A stretch of DNA of 64,000 nt from Nocardia sp. BMG111209 (GTDB lineage Bacteria; Actinomycetota; Actinomycetes; Mycobacteriales; Mycobacteriaceae): NCBI RefSeq assembly GCF_000381925.1, contig NZ_KB907310.1, forward strand, positions 62,001 through 126,000, given 5' to 3'. Positions 53,304-62,148 of this stretch are shown piece after piece. The number at the start of each line of letters is the position of its first letter. The stretch's first letter is position 1. Position numbers and translations under genes: made by a program. The notes beneath the pieces are model-generated. The model was not told the origin of the DNA and ran no database searches. It was given only the letters and a program-made list of their open reading frames with translations.

Positions 53304-55090
53304 GTGACGATTCCACGCAGCTGTCGGTTGCCGAACTGCTGGCACGCAACGGCAAGGGTTCGCCCTCGTCCGGTGGCGGCGGCAGGCGACGGCGCGGCGG
53401 CCGTGGCATCTCGGTCAACGAGTTGACCGGCGATCTCCCCATCGTCAAGGAGGGTTCGTCCGCGCACGCCGCGCCCGAGGAGGAGGCGAGCCCCGAGCCG
53501 CCCGCCCGCCCGGCGGAGGGTGAGGCGTATTCGCCGTTGTCGGGCCCGATCTCGTTGTACGACCCGCTCTCGCCGGCTCCCGCGCCGGAGCCCTGGCCGG
53601 CCGCCGAATCGTGGTCGGCGCCCCCGGCCGCGCCGCCCTTCGGCGGGGTCGACCGCGAGCCCGTCCGCTACCAGGCGCCGGCCATGCCGGATTCCGCGCT
53701 GCGCGAGCCCGGCACATTCGGCTGGCCCGATCCGGCGGCGCCGAATCCCCATCCGTTCGCGGGCGCCGAGGCGGCCCCGCCGAAGGAGGGCCGCCGGGCG
53801 CGTCGCGAGCGTGAGGAACGGATCGATCCGCTGTCGGATCAGGTGTCCGTCGCCGAGCTGGAGGGCACCGTACCCCCGCCGACGCGCGGCGGCCGCCGTC
53901 GCCGCCGGCGCGAGGAGGAGGACACCGCCGACGTCCAGCCGTTCCGCGGTGGGGCCCGGGAGGCGGCCGAACCGCCCGCGCTGCGTCGTGCGCCGGAGCA
54001 GCTGCCGCCACCGCCACCACCTCCGGACACCCGGCCGAAGCCCGACGGCCGTCCCGGTCCCGCGGCCGGGCCGCGTCCCGGACCGCCGCGTCCGGGTCCG
54101 GGGCCGGGTCCCGCCTGGCAGGGCGGCGCTCCGCAGGGCCGCCCCGAGGCCGCGGCCTCGCCCTGGGGTGTCCCGGGCGCCGCGCCGATCCCGCCGGACC
54201 AGCGCCGCGACCCGGCCGGTGAGCGCACCGAATTCCTCGATCCGTCCAAGCTGCCGCGGTCGGCGCGGCGCGGGCCGAATCCGAATCCCGCACCCGGCGA
54301 ACCCGATCTGCCGGAATGGTCGGCCCGGCGACGGAAGTCCCCGGAGCGGCCGGCCCCCGGCACCGAATGGCCCACCCGCGACGGTGGCCGCCGGCGCGGT
54401 AAGGCCGAGCCGCCGCCTCCGCCGCCTCCGCCGCCCGACGAGGTGGCCGGCGCGCCGACCGCGGTCTGGTCGCTGGCGGGCCGCGATCAGCAACTGCTGT
54501 CCGGCCCGACCCTGGCCGGGGATCTGATCCGCGCCGACGCCGAACGGGAATCCCGGCGTGGCGAGCCGGACCGGGAACCGCCCCGGCGCGGCGAGCCGCC
54601 CCGCGGCGAGCCGCCCCGCGGTGGGCGCGGCGCGCGTCGCGGCGCCACGGCCGTGCGGGCCGATGAGCTCGACGACCTCGACGATCTCGAGGACGAGCAC
54701 GATTTCTACGATCCCGATCTGGACGACGACCTGGATCTGGACGACGAGGACGACGACCGCCGCCCCGCCCGGCGCCGGCGTCGGCCGGCGGGGGGCCGTT
54801 CCTGGTCCCGCGCGGGTGCGGTGGATCCGAACCGCAAGCAGTGGATGGTGCTCGGCGGTCAGGCCGTCGGCGCCGCCGTCGCGGGTATGTTGCTGTTCAA
54901 GGGCTTCGAGAAGATGTGGGACGTGTTCCCGTTCGTCGCCCTGGCACTGGCCATGGTCGTGATTCTGGGCCTGGTCGCCCTGGTGCGGGTACTGCGCCGC
55001 ACCGACGACATCACCAGTACGGTGATCGCCGTCGTCGTCGGAATTTTCGTGACGTTGGGACCGCTGGCCTTCCTGCTCAGTACCAACTGA
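53300..55090 (+). CDS. Long Pro/Arg-rich membrane protein (Rv0497-like)
   Basis: This 596-residue protein has about 510 residues of low-complexity, Pro/Arg/Gly/Glu-rich, probably disordered sequence. A polyacidic run (about residues 454-487) is followed at once by an Arg-rich run. Three C-terminal hydrophobic helices begin with WMVLGGQAVGAAVAGMLLF. Short motifs recur in the disordered part: LSVAELL near the start, VSVAELEG near 180, and ISVNEL near 38. The relative Rv0497 is about 310 residues, so the disordered part is greatly enlarged here. The ATG overlaps the ppx stop. The function is unknown. Confidence 0.82.
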   Translation: MSDDSTQLSVAELLARNGKGSPSSGGGGRRRRGGRGISVNELTGDLPIVKEGSSAHAAPEEEASPEPPARPAEGEAYSPLSGPISLYDPLSPAPAPEPWPAAESWSAPPAAPPFGGVDREPVRYQAPAMPDSALREPGTFGWPDPAAPNPHPFAGAEAAPPKEGRRARREREERIDPLSDQVSVAELEGTVPPPTRGGRRRRRREEEDTADVQPFRGGAREAAEPPALRRAPEQLPPPPPPPDTRPKPDGRPGPAAGPRPGPPRPGPGPGPAWQGGAPQGRPEAAASPWGVPGAAPIPPDQRRDPAGERTEFLDPSKLPRSARRGPNPNPAPGEPDLPEWSARRRKSPERPAPGTEWPTRDGGRRRGKAEPPPPPPPPPDEVAGAPTAVWSLAGRDQQLLSGPTLAGDLIRADAERESRRGEPDREPPRRGEPPRGEPPRGGRGARRGATAVRADELDDLDDLEDEHDFYDPDLDDDLDLDDEDDDRRPARRRRRPAGGRSWSRAGAVDPNRKQWMVLGGQAVGAAVAGMLLFKGFEKMWDVFPFVALALAMVVILGLVALVRVLRRTDDITSTVIAVVVGIFVTLGPLAFLLSTN

Positions 55091-55116
55091 GCCCGGCCGG
55101 CAGTGGGGAGAGCCCC

Positions 55117-55983
55117 GTGGGGACGATCCGGGTCGGATTGTCGACGGCATCGGTGTATCCGGAGAACACCGAGGCCGCCTTCCGCTACGCTGCCGAACTC
55201 GGGTACGACGGCGTCGAATTGATGGTCTGGGCGGAGTCCGCCAGCCAGCAGATCGCGGTCGTGCGGGAGTACTCCCGGCGCTACGAGATGCCGGTGCTCG
55301 CGGTGCACGCACCCTGTCTGCTGATCTCGCAGCGGGTCTGGGGTTCGGATCCGATCGCGAAGCTGACGCGCAGCGTGCACACCGCGGAGGAACTCGGCGC
55401 CCGCACCGTCGTGGTGCATCCGCCGTTCCGCTGGCAGCGCCGCTACGCGGAGGGGTTCGCCGCACAGGTCGCCACCCTGGAGGAGCGCAGCCGGGTGCTG
55501 GTCGCGGTGGAGAACATGTTCCCGATGCGGGCGGACACCCTGTTCGGCCGGGGTTCCGGGGCCGCGCGGCTGGAGCGCCGGGGCGGGCCCGGCCTCTCGG
55601 TGACCGCCTTCAGCCCCTCCTACGACCCGACCGACGTCGGCTTCGAGCACTACACCCTGGATCTGTCGCACACCTCCACCGCGGGTACGGATGCCCGCGC
55701 GCTGGCCGAGCGGATGGGGTCCGGTCTGGAACATCTGCATCTGGCCGACGGCCGCGGCGCGGCGCACGACGAGCACCTGATTCCCGGCGACGGCACCCAG
55801 CCCTGTGCGGAGATCTGTGCACATCTGGCGCACAGCGGTTTCCGGGGCCACGTGATCCTCGAGGTCAACACCCAGAATGCGCGGACCACGACCACGCGCG
55901 CGGCGATGCTGCACCGCGCGCTGACCTTCGCCCGGCTCCATCTCGACGGCGTCCACCCGGAACCGACCGGCCACCGGCACTGA
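55117..55983 (+). CDS. Sugar phosphate isomerase/epimerase-family TIM barrel (Rv0498-like)
   Basis: This 288-residue AP-endonuclease-2-type TIM barrel has GYDGVELMVWAES, then VLAVHAPC, TVVVHPPF, LVAVENM, HLHLADG and VILEVNTQ. These His and Glu residues form a divalent metal site. The family includes xylose isomerase-like and inosose dehydratase-like enzymes; the substrate is unknown. GGGGAG precedes the GTG at 55117. It belongs to the ppx-Rv0497-like transcription unit, starting 26 bp after the preceding stop. Confidence 0.9.
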   Translation: MGTIRVGLSTASVYPENTEAAFRYAAELGYDGVELMVWAESASQQIAVVREYSRRYEMPVLAVHAPCLLISQRVWGSDPIAKLTRSVHTAEELGARTVVVHPPFRWQRRYAEGFAAQVATLEERSRVLVAVENMFPMRADTLFGRGSGAARLERRGGPGLSVTAFSPSYDPTDVGFEHYTLDLSHTSTAGTDARALAERMGSGLEHLHLADGRGAAHDEHLIPGDGTQPCAEICAHLAHSGFRGHVILEVNTQNARTTTTRAAMLHRALTFARLHLDGVHPEPTGHRH

Positions 55984-56102
55984 TCCACGCCACCCGCCGG
56001 TGTGGCACAGACCTCACCGGCCCGGGGGAATCCGCAGCGGAATCCCGTCGCTTATACGCTGTACGGGAGACCGGCCGGCGTGGCCGGGTGAGAGGAGCAG
56101 CG

Positions 56103-57002
56103 GTGACCGAAGCGACCGTCCGGGCGCAGTCGACGGCCGAGGATACCGATATCGCACCCTTCGCCCGGGTCTGCGCGGTGACCGAGGCGCCGTCCGACCT
56201 CGCGGACATCGGCCGCTACCGCGGCGTCATCGAGGACATCTGGACCATCGGCCCGAAGCTGCACGGCGGAACCATGGTCGCCGCGAGCGCCGCGGCCGCG
56301 ACCCGCTGGCTGCGCCGCACCGTCCCCGACGCGCGGGACATGTTCCCGATCTCGGCGAGTACCGACTTCCTCGGCGCACCCGATCCCGGCGAGGTCGAGT
56401 TCGCCGTCCACACCCGCAAGACCGGCCGCCAGATCTGCCTGGTCGAGGCCGATCTGGTGCAGCACGGCCGCGCGCTGGTGCACACCGCCTTCACCTTCGG
56501 CCGGCTCGACGACACCCCGCCGCTGCACGCCGCGGACGTCGTCGCGGACATGCCCGTCGAGCCGCCCGCCGACGCCCTCGGGTACGGCGCGGAGGCGCCG
56601 ATGGGCGATATCGTGCACGTCGCGCACGGCGCCACGATGGCGATGGATCGCGACTGGGCGCGGTTCGTGGCGGGTGAGCAGGGCGAGCCCCGGCTGCGGC
56701 TGTGGATCCGGCCCCGGCCCGGTGACGAACGCGACCGCGAGGTGGCCGTGTTCTTCGCCCTCATGGCCGGCGACATCAGCCCGCCGGTGACCATGAACCT
56801 CGGCCGCTTCGGCTGGGCCCCGACCGTCCAGCTGACCACCTATCTGCGCCGCCGCCCGGCCCCCGGCTGGCTGCGGGTGATCTCCACCGCGCAGCAGATC
56901 GGCGAGCGCATGTTCGACGAGGACCAGGTGGTGATCGACGCCACCGGCGCGGTGGTCGTGCAGAGCCGGCAGCTGGCGCTGTTGCCGCAGTCGTCCTGGT
57001 AG
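56103..57002 (+). CDS. Thioesterase-family (double hotdog) protein (Rv0499-like)
   Basis: This 299-residue protein has two hotdog-like halves: IWTIGPKLHGGTMVAASA with SASTDFLGAPDPGEVEF in the first, and FGWAPTVQLTTYLRRRPAPGWLRV in the second. The order is that of acyl-CoA thioesterase II-like enzymes, which hydrolyse fatty acyl-CoA. A catalytic Asp/Gln/Thr set cannot be assigned with confidence by eye. GAGAGGAG precedes the GTG at 56103. proC follows closely. Confidence 0.82.
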   Translation: MTEATVRAQSTAEDTDIAPFARVCAVTEAPSDLADIGRYRGVIEDIWTIGPKLHGGTMVAASAAAATRWLRRTVPDARDMFPISASTDFLGAPDPGEVEFAVHTRKTGRQICLVEADLVQHGRALVHTAFTFGRLDDTPPLHAADVVADMPVEPPADALGYGAEAPMGDIVHVAHGATMAMDRDWARFVAGEQGEPRLRLWIRPRPGDERDREVAVFFALMAGDISPPVTMNLGRFGWAPTVQLTTYLRRRPAPGWLRVISTAQQIGERMFDEDQVVIDATGAVVVQSRQLALLPQSSW

Positions 57003-57021
57003 CCCGCTAGCCTTGGACGCC

Positions 57022-57840
57022 ATGACGAGAATTGCGGTGATCGGCGGCGGGCGGATCGGTGAGGCGTTGGTCGCCGGGTTGTTGGAGGCCGGGACGCCGG
57101 GCAAGGATCTGGTCGTGGTGGAGCCGATGCAGGCCCGCGCGGAATTCCTCGTCGATCGGTTCGGTATCCGGGTCACCGACAGCGTCGTCGACGCGGCGAA
57201 CGTGGCCGATCTGCTGGTCGTCGCCGTGAAGCCGCACGATGTCGACGCCGTGCTCACCGATCTGGCGAAGGCCGGGATGGACGACGACCGCGATCAGCTG
57301 CTGATCTCGCTGGCCGCCGGCATCACCACGGCCCATCTGGAGGCCAAACTGCCCGCCGGCTTCCCGGTGGTCCGGGTCATGCCGAATTCGCCGATGCTGG
57401 TCGGCCAGGGTATGAGCGCCATCGCCGCGGGCCGCTACGCCAAGGAGCCCGAGCTGCGCCTGGTCACCGAGCTGCTGGAGTCGGTGGGCCGGGTGGTCAC
57501 CGTCGCCGAAGCGCAGATGGACGCCGTCACCGCGGTGTCCGGCTCCGGCCCGGCGTACCTGTTCCTGCTCGCCGAGGCGATGATCGACGCCGGCGTCGGC
57601 CTGGGCCTCAGCCGGGAGGTGACCACCCAGCTGGTGGTCCAGACCCTGCTGGGTTCGGCGGCGCTGCTGGCCGAGGCGGGGCAGGGGCCCGCCGAATTGC
57701 GGGCGGGGGTCACGTCGCCGGGCGGCACCACCGCGGCCGCGCTGCGCGAGCTGGAGCGGGCCGGCGTGCGGTCGGCATTCTGGGAGGCGCTGGCAGCCGC
57801 ACGGCAGCGCTCGATCGAACTGGGAGCGACCGAGAGCTGA
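57022..57840 (+). CDS. proC: Pyrroline-5-carboxylate reductase
   Basis: ProC reduces pyrroline-5-carboxylate to proline with NAD(P)H. The 272-residue protein starts MTRIAVIGGGRIGEAL (Rossmann loop), has VVAVKPHDVD, RVMPNSPMLVGQG and the C-terminal signature VSGSGPAYLFLLAEAM with SPGGTTAAALRELE. TAGCCT lies 8 nt before the ATG at 57022, so a leaderless message is likely; an in-frame TTG at 57013 is less likely. The orthologue is Rv0500. Confidence 0.96.
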   Translation: MTRIAVIGGGRIGEALVAGLLEAGTPGKDLVVVEPMQARAEFLVDRFGIRVTDSVVDAANVADLLVVAVKPHDVDAVLTDLAKAGMDDDRDQLLISLAAGITTAHLEAKLPAGFPVVRVMPNSPMLVGQGMSAIAAGRYAKEPELRLVTELLESVGRVVTVAEAQMDAVTAVSGSGPAYLFLLAEAMIDAGVGLGLSREVTTQLVVQTLLGSAALLAEAGQGPAELRAGVTSPGGTTAAALRELERAGVRSAFWEALAAARQRSIELGATES

Positions 57841-57974
57841 ATGGCGATCGAATCCTATTTCTCCCACCCGTCGCAGTAATCCCACGGGCACCGCTAAGCT
57901 TCAAGGAGCACGTGCGTGTCTGTTCCGCTGGTGGGGAAGCCGGCGGCGCGGACGTGCCGGAGGTCAGTGGCGCA

Positions 57975-58196
57975 ATGATGTCTGGAAACAGCTCTGCGAG
58001 TGGTCCCGTGCTCGGCGGGGGAACCCAGTTCCTCACCGTCGCCGAGGTGGCGAATCTGATGCGGGTCTCGAAGATGACGGTGTATCGGCTGGTGCATTCC
58101 GGCGAACTACCCGCGGTGCGGGTGGGGCGGTCGTTCCGCGTGCATGCGCGGGCCGTCCACGACTATCTGCAGACGTCGTATTTCGACGCCGGCTAG
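57975..58196 (+). CDS. Excisionase-type helix-turn-helix protein (BldC/Rv0500A-like)
   Basis: This 73-residue MerR-type winged-helix protein has the core LTVAEVANLMRVSKMTVYRL, then HSGELPAVRVGRSFRVH, typical of the BldC-like small DNA-binding proteins of actinobacteria. It has no effector domain, so it probably binds DNA cooperatively, as BldC does. GGAGG lies 11 nt before the ATG at 57975; the adjacent ATG at 57978 is also possible. It stands between proC and the bS22 gene as Rv0500A does. Confidence 0.9.
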   Translation: MMSGNSSASGPVLGGGTQFLTVAEVANLMRVSKMTVYRLVHSGELPAVRVGRSFRVHARAVHDYLQTSYFDAG

Positions 58197-58292
58197 CCCT
58201 CCGGGCCGGCCGTCCGACACCCGGCGCAGGCCGGGGCCGTTTCGTTCGGCAACGGTCGGCCCGGTACCATGAACCACCGTCGTGTTCGCCTG

Positions 58293-58322
58293 CCGGTGCC
58301 CCTCTTTCGGGGCCGGCACCGG
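58293..58322 (+). promoter_or_regulatory. Hairpin upstream of the bS22 gene
   Basis: CCGGTGCC (58293-58300) and GGCACCGG (58315-58322) form a stem 71 bp before the bS22 start. It may be a terminator for the helix-turn-helix gene or a leader structure for bS22. No U tract follows. Confidence 0.45.
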
Positions 58323-58393
58323 GAGCGCGGGCACTGGGCGTACGTAAACCGGCGTGCGCGCCGAGGAGATGAGAGAACGCGAGGAACAGCCGT

Positions 58394-58495
58394 ATGGGTT
58401 CTGTGATCAAGAAGCGTCGTAAGCGGATGTCGAAGAAGAAGCACCGCAAGCTGCTTCGCCGCACCCGTGTGCAGCGTCGCAAACTCGGCAAGTAA
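58394..58495 (+). CDS. Small ribosomal protein bS22 (AURKAIP1/COX24-domain, Rv0500B-like)
   Basis: This 33-codon gene encodes [20 protein letters not shown] followed by [13 protein letters not shown], an extremely basic peptide. It matches the actinobacterial small-subunit protein bS22 (Rv0500B), which sits near the decoding centre. The ATG at 58394 is preceded by GAGGAACAG. A clear intrinsic terminator follows at 58554-58587, so it is expressed as a short separate message. Confidence 0.93.
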
Positions 58496-58553
58496 CCCGG
58501 TATCCGGCCGGCCGCGTTCGCAACGCGCGCGTAACGGTCTGTTCGCTGTCGAG

Positions 58554-58587
58554 GCCCGTCACCGTTGGGTGGCGGGCTTTTCGTTTT
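58554..58587 (+). terminator. Strong intrinsic terminator after bS22
   Basis: GCCCGTCACC and GGTGGCGGGC form a stem (58554-58577) with a GTTG loop, followed by TTTTCGTTTT. It is the most canonical terminator in the window. Confidence 0.88.
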
Positions 58588-58702
58588 CCGGCGGCGGAAG
58601 TGATCGTAAGAAGCTGGTTAATAGTCTCTCCGGCGAGGTGGGTACGGTTACGCTGGAACGCGGAAATGGCGGAAAACGGGGGCCTCACAGGCAGGATCCG
58701 GC

Positions 58703-59776
58703 ATGGGTGTTGGTGCACGGGACGGACATGTGTCGAAGGTCGTGCTGGTGACCGGCGCCAGCCGCTACTTCGGCAGTAGTGTCGTGGCCGCGCTGGCCGC
58801 CGACCCCACTGTGGAACGTGTCCTCGCCGTCGACGCCCGGACGCCCGCGCCGGATCTGCTGCGGAGTTTCGGCCGCGCCGAGTTCATCCGATCGGATATT
58901 CGAAATCCGTTGATACGCAAGGTGATCGACGGTCACGACGTGGACACGGTGGTGCATCCCGCGGTACTGTCGCGGCCGCCCGCGGGCGGTGGCCGGGCCG
59001 CCATGAAGGATTACAACGTATTCGGCGCGATGCAGTTGCTGGCCGTCTGCCGCAAGGCGCCGAGCGTGCGCCGGGTGGTGGTCCGCTCGTCGTCGGCGGT
59101 CTACGGTTGCGGCCCCAAGGATCCCGCGAAATTCACCGAGGAAATGAGCGCGCGTACGCCGCCGAGCGGTTCGTTCGCACGCGACATGATCGATGTCGAG
59201 GGATTCGTTCGTGGCCTGGCGCGTCGCCGCCCGGATATCGCCGCCGCAATATTACGATTTCCGCCGATAGTGGGTCCGCGACTGGTCGATCGGGGTATGG
59301 AGATTTTCCGATCTCCGGTCACACCCACCATTCTCGGCCGTGATCCGCGCATGCAACTGTTGCACGAGCAGGATGCGATCGGGGCGTTGGTGCACGCGGC
59401 GTTGCGGGCACCGGGCGGTACGTTCAACGTCGCCGGCGACGGCGCGCTCACCCTGTCCCAGGCGATCCGCCGGGCCGGGCGGATCGAGGTGCCGGTGCCG
59501 TTCACGGCGTTCCGCACCGTCGGTCGGGCGCTCATGGGACCGGTGATGCGAGGTTTCACGGCGGAGCAGATCGACTATTTCCATTACGGGTGCGGATTGG
59601 ACACCACCCGGATGCGCGCCGAATTCGGCTTCCAGCCGCGCTGGACATCCGTACAGGCGTTCGACGACTTCGTCGGGGGCGCAGCGTTGCGGCCCGTCAT
59701 CGATCCGCGCTGGATCGACGCTGCAGAATCGACACTTCTCGGCCTCGTCGGGGCCGGAGCGGGAGCAGACCAATGA
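58703..59776 (+). CDS. NAD-dependent epimerase/dehydratase-family protein without YxxxK (galE2/Rv0501-like)
   Basis: This 357-residue extended SDR has the NAD-binding motif VTGASRYFGSS and the RSSSAVYG strand. The catalytic Tyr-x-x-x-Lys is missing: the site reads F158-A-R-D-M162 in GSFARDMID. It may bind a nucleotide sugar or lipid without classical epimerase chemistry. A GTG at 58730 is an alternative start. The stop overlaps the acyltransferase gene (ATGA), as in the Rv0501-Rv0502 pair, which suggests that the two proteins work together on envelope lipids. Confidence 0.85.
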   Translation: MGVGARDGHVSKVVLVTGASRYFGSSVVAALAADPTVERVLAVDARTPAPDLLRSFGRAEFIRSDIRNPLIRKVIDGHDVDTVVHPAVLSRPPAGGGRAAMKDYNVFGAMQLLAVCRKAPSVRRVVVRSSSAVYGCGPKDPAKFTEEMSARTPPSGSFARDMIDVEGFVRGLARRRPDIAAAILRFPPIVGPRLVDRGMEIFRSPVTPTILGRDPRMQLLHEQDAIGALVHAALRAPGGTFNVAGDGALTLSQAIRRAGRIEVPVPFTAFRTVGRALMGPVMRGFTAEQIDYFHYGCGLDTTRMRAEFGFQPRWTSVQAFDDFVGGAALRPVIDPRWIDAAESTLLGLVGAGAGADQ

Positions 59777-60795
59777 ACGACGTGGCCAAGGTGATCCGAC
59801 TACGAGACGTGGACTTCGGGACACGCCCGCGAACGACCGGCCGGCGTCGGGCGGGTGAGCCCGCGGTCCGTCCGGTCACCTCGCTGGCGGCCAAACGAGC
59901 GGAGTCCGCTCCGCCGCCGACGGGCCCGGACCTGCGGCTGGAACGGGTGCGCGACGCCGTGACCGCCGGAATCCGCGGCACCGCCGAATTCGCCCGCCGC
60001 CGCCTCACCGGCGACTATCGGGTGGACGAGTTCGGCCTCGACGACCATCTGCTCGAGTCGGTGATCCTGCCGTCGCTGCGCCCGTTGTCGAAGCTGTGGT
60101 TCCGGGTGGAGGTGCAGGGCGTCGAACATCTCCCGGAGTCGGGTGCGGCGCTGATCGTCGCCAACCATGCCGGGGTGCTGCCGCTGGACGCGCTGATGTT
60201 GCAGGTGGCGGTGCACGACCGGCATCCCGGCCACCGCTCGCTGCGACTGCTGGCCGCCGACAAGGTGTTCGAGACCCCGGTGCTCGGCGGGCTGGCCCGC
60301 AAGGCCGGGCACACCCTGGCCTGCCCCGCCGACGCGGAGCGACTACTGCGCTCCGGCGAACTGACCGGCGTGTTCCCGGAGGGTTTCAAGGGCATCGGCA
60401 AGCCCTACTCCGAGCGCTACAAGCTGCAGCGATTCGGCCGCGGCGGCTTCGTGTCGGCCGCGGTGAAGACGGGCGTGCCGATCGTGCCGTGCGCGATCGT
60501 CGGCGCCGAGGAGATCTATCCGAAGATCGGCGACCTCAAGCCGCTGGCCCGGCTGCTGGGCCTGCCGTACTTCCCGGTCACCCCGCTGTTCCCGCATCTG
60601 GGCGTGCTGGGCCTGGTGCCACTGCCGTCGAAGTGGTCGATCGTCTTCGGCGAGCCGATCCCGACCTCCGGCTACGCGCCGGAGGAGGCGGACGATCCGA
60701 TGACCATGTTCGAGATCACCGATCAGGTCCGGGAGAACATCCAGCAGACGCTGTACCAGCTGCTCACCCGTCGCGGGAATCCGTTCACCGGCTAG
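59773..60795 (+). CDS. PlsC-like lysophospholipid acyltransferase (Rv0502-like)
   Basis: This 340-residue acyltransferase transfers an acyl chain to a lipid or glycerol-type acceptor. After a variable N-terminus of about 110 residues, the domain has VANHAGVLPLDAL (His with Asp 7 residues on, as in MGAT-like acyltransferases) and GVFPEGFKGIGK for phosphate binding. It is probably membrane-associated, though no clear transmembrane helix is present. The ATG overlaps the epimerase-like stop. It converges on the HAD phosphatase gene with 12 bp between the stops. Confidence 0.9.
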   Translation: MNDVAKVIRLRDVDFGTRPRTTGRRRAGEPAVRPVTSLAAKRAESAPPPTGPDLRLERVRDAVTAGIRGTAEFARRRLTGDYRVDEFGLDDHLLESVILPSLRPLSKLWFRVEVQGVEHLPESGAALIVANHAGVLPLDALMLQVAVHDRHPGHRSLRLLAADKVFETPVLGGLARKAGHTLACPADAERLLRSGELTGVFPEGFKGIGKPYSERYKLQRFGRGGFVSAAVKTGVPIVPCAIVGAEEIYPKIGDLKPLARLLGLPYFPVTPLFPHLGVLGLVPLPSKWSIVFGEPIPTSGYAPEEADDPMTMFEITDQVRENIQQTLYQLLTRRGNPFTG

Positions 60796-60807
60796 GACGC
60801 GCGGCCG

Positions 60808-61827
60808 TCACTGCTGCGCCTCGCGCTTGCGGGTGAGCACGGCTGCCGCCGCGCCGCCGGCGGCGCCGAGCGCCAGCGCGGTCGGCACGCCGATCTTCGC
60901 CGCCTTGCGGCCGGTGCGGAAATCGCGGATCTCCCAGCCGCGGTTCTTCGCGACCTCGCGCAGATCGGAATCCGGGTTGATCGCCACCGCGGTGCCGACC
61001 AGCGACAGCATCGGGATGTCGTTGTGGCTGTCGGAATAGGCGGTGCAGCGCTTGAGATTCAGGCCCTCGCGCACGGCGAGCGCGCGGACCGCGTGCGCCT
61101 TGCCGAGACCGTGCAGGATATCGCCGACCAGGCGTCCGGTGAACATTCCGTCCACACTCTCCGCGACCGTGCCGAGGGCGCCGGTGAGCCCCAATCGTTT
61201 CGCGATCACCTGGGCCAGTTCGACCGGGGTCGCGGTGACCAGCCACACCTGTTGTCCGGCGTCCAGATGCATTTGTGCCAATGCCCTGGTACCGGGCCAG
61301 ATCTTGTCGGCGATGATCTCGTCGTAGATCTCCTCGCCGAGTGCGGCGAGTTCCGCGGTGGACCTCCCGGCGATGAAGGCGAGCGCCTTCTCCTTGCCGC
61401 TGGCCATGTCGCCCTGGCTTTCCCGGCCGGTGACCCGGAATTTCACCTGTTTCCAGGCCATATCCATCAGATCGCCGGTTTTGAAATACTTCCGCGCGGC
61501 CAGGCCGCGCGCGAAATGCACGATGGACGCGCCCTGCACCATCGTGTTGTCGACATCGAAGAACGCGGCCGCGGTCAGATCCCGCGGCGGCAGGAAATCC
61601 GTTTCGGTGGTGCCGGATTCCGCCAGCTCGGCATCGTGCAGGGCGAGCGCGGCGTCGGCGCTCGCCTCACCGGCGAGGTTGGCCCGCACCTCCTCCTCGC
61701 TCGGGCCGAACGGACTGCGGGTGATGCGGGTGAGCTGGTCGGACAGGCCCTGGCTCCAACGCGCCGGGAACTCGCCGAACCTGCCCGCGATGAACCCCGT
61801 CCTCGCATCCTTCGATCGTTCCGGCAC
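60808..61827 (-). CDS. HAD-IB family hydrolase (SerB1/Rv0505c-like)
   Basis: This 339-residue phosphatase of the SerB-like HAD subfamily has motif [14 protein letters not shown] (about residue 95), Thr in [10 protein letters not shown], and the late [11 protein letters not shown] metal motif. The N-terminal 85 residues are charged and variable, and the C-terminus has a hydrophobic Ala/Gly helix ([15 protein letters not shown]) followed by lysines, perhaps a membrane anchor. Substrates in the family include phosphoserine and phospholipids. GAGGAGG is 5 nt before the GTG at 61827. Longer frames upstream antisense to the redoxin gene are rejected. Confidence 0.9.
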   Translation of the reverse strand: MPERSKDARTGFIAGRFGEFPARWSQGLSDQLTRITRSPFGPSEEEVRANLAGEASADAALALHDAELAESGTTETDFLPPRDLTAAAFFDVDNTMVQGASIVHFARGLAARKYFKTGDLMDMAWKQVKFRVTGRESQGDMASGKEKALAFIAGRSTAELAALGEEIYDEIIADKIWPGTRALAQMHLDAGQQVWLVTATPVELAQVIAKRLGLTGALGTVAESVDGMFTGRLVGDILHGLGKAHAVRALAVREGLNLKRCTAYSDSHNDIPMLSLVGTAVAINPDSDLREVAKNRGWEIRDFRTGRKAAKIGVPTALALGAAGGAAAAVLTRKREAQQ

Positions 61828-61887
61828 AAGTACCTCCTCGCGCGGGGGCTCGTCGCCCCGCGTCCATGGTCCAGCATGATGGATCTC

Positions 61888-62148
61888 ATGGCCAATTCGA
61901 CACATTCGGTGACATTGCTGACCCGCTCCGGTTGTGGATTGTGCACCACAGCGCTGGCACAACTGCGGGTCATCTGCGCGGATTTCGGGATCGAACCGGA
62001 CACCGTCGACGTGGACGCCGCCGCGGCGACCGATCCGAGTCTGCGCGCGGAGTTCGGCGACCGCCTGCCGGTGGTTTTGCTGGACGGGCGGGAACACAGC
62101 TACTTCGACGTGGACGAACCGCGCCTGCGGGCGGATCTGCGACATTGA
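61888..62148 (+). CDS. Glutaredoxin-like thiol protein (Rv0508-like)
   Basis: This 86-residue thioredoxin-fold protein has the motif [10 protein letters not shown] at its N-terminus (CxxC) and the cis-Pro region RLPVVLLDG. It is likely to reduce protein disulfides or mycothiol mixed disulfides. The start at 61888 gives [11 protein letters not shown]; in-frame ATGs at 61876 and 61879 are possible. It is divergent from the HAD gene and upstream of rex-hemA, as Rv0508 precedes hemA. Confidence 0.87.
   Translation: MANSTHSVTLLTRSGCGLCTTALAQLRVICADFGIEPDTVDVDAAAATDPSLRAEFGDRLPVVLLDGREHSYFDVDEPRLRADLRH

Noticed and set aside
58703..59776. Standard UDP-glucose 4-epimerase (GalE) call
   Set aside because: The catalytic Tyr and Lys are absent, so a functional GalE name would mislead.
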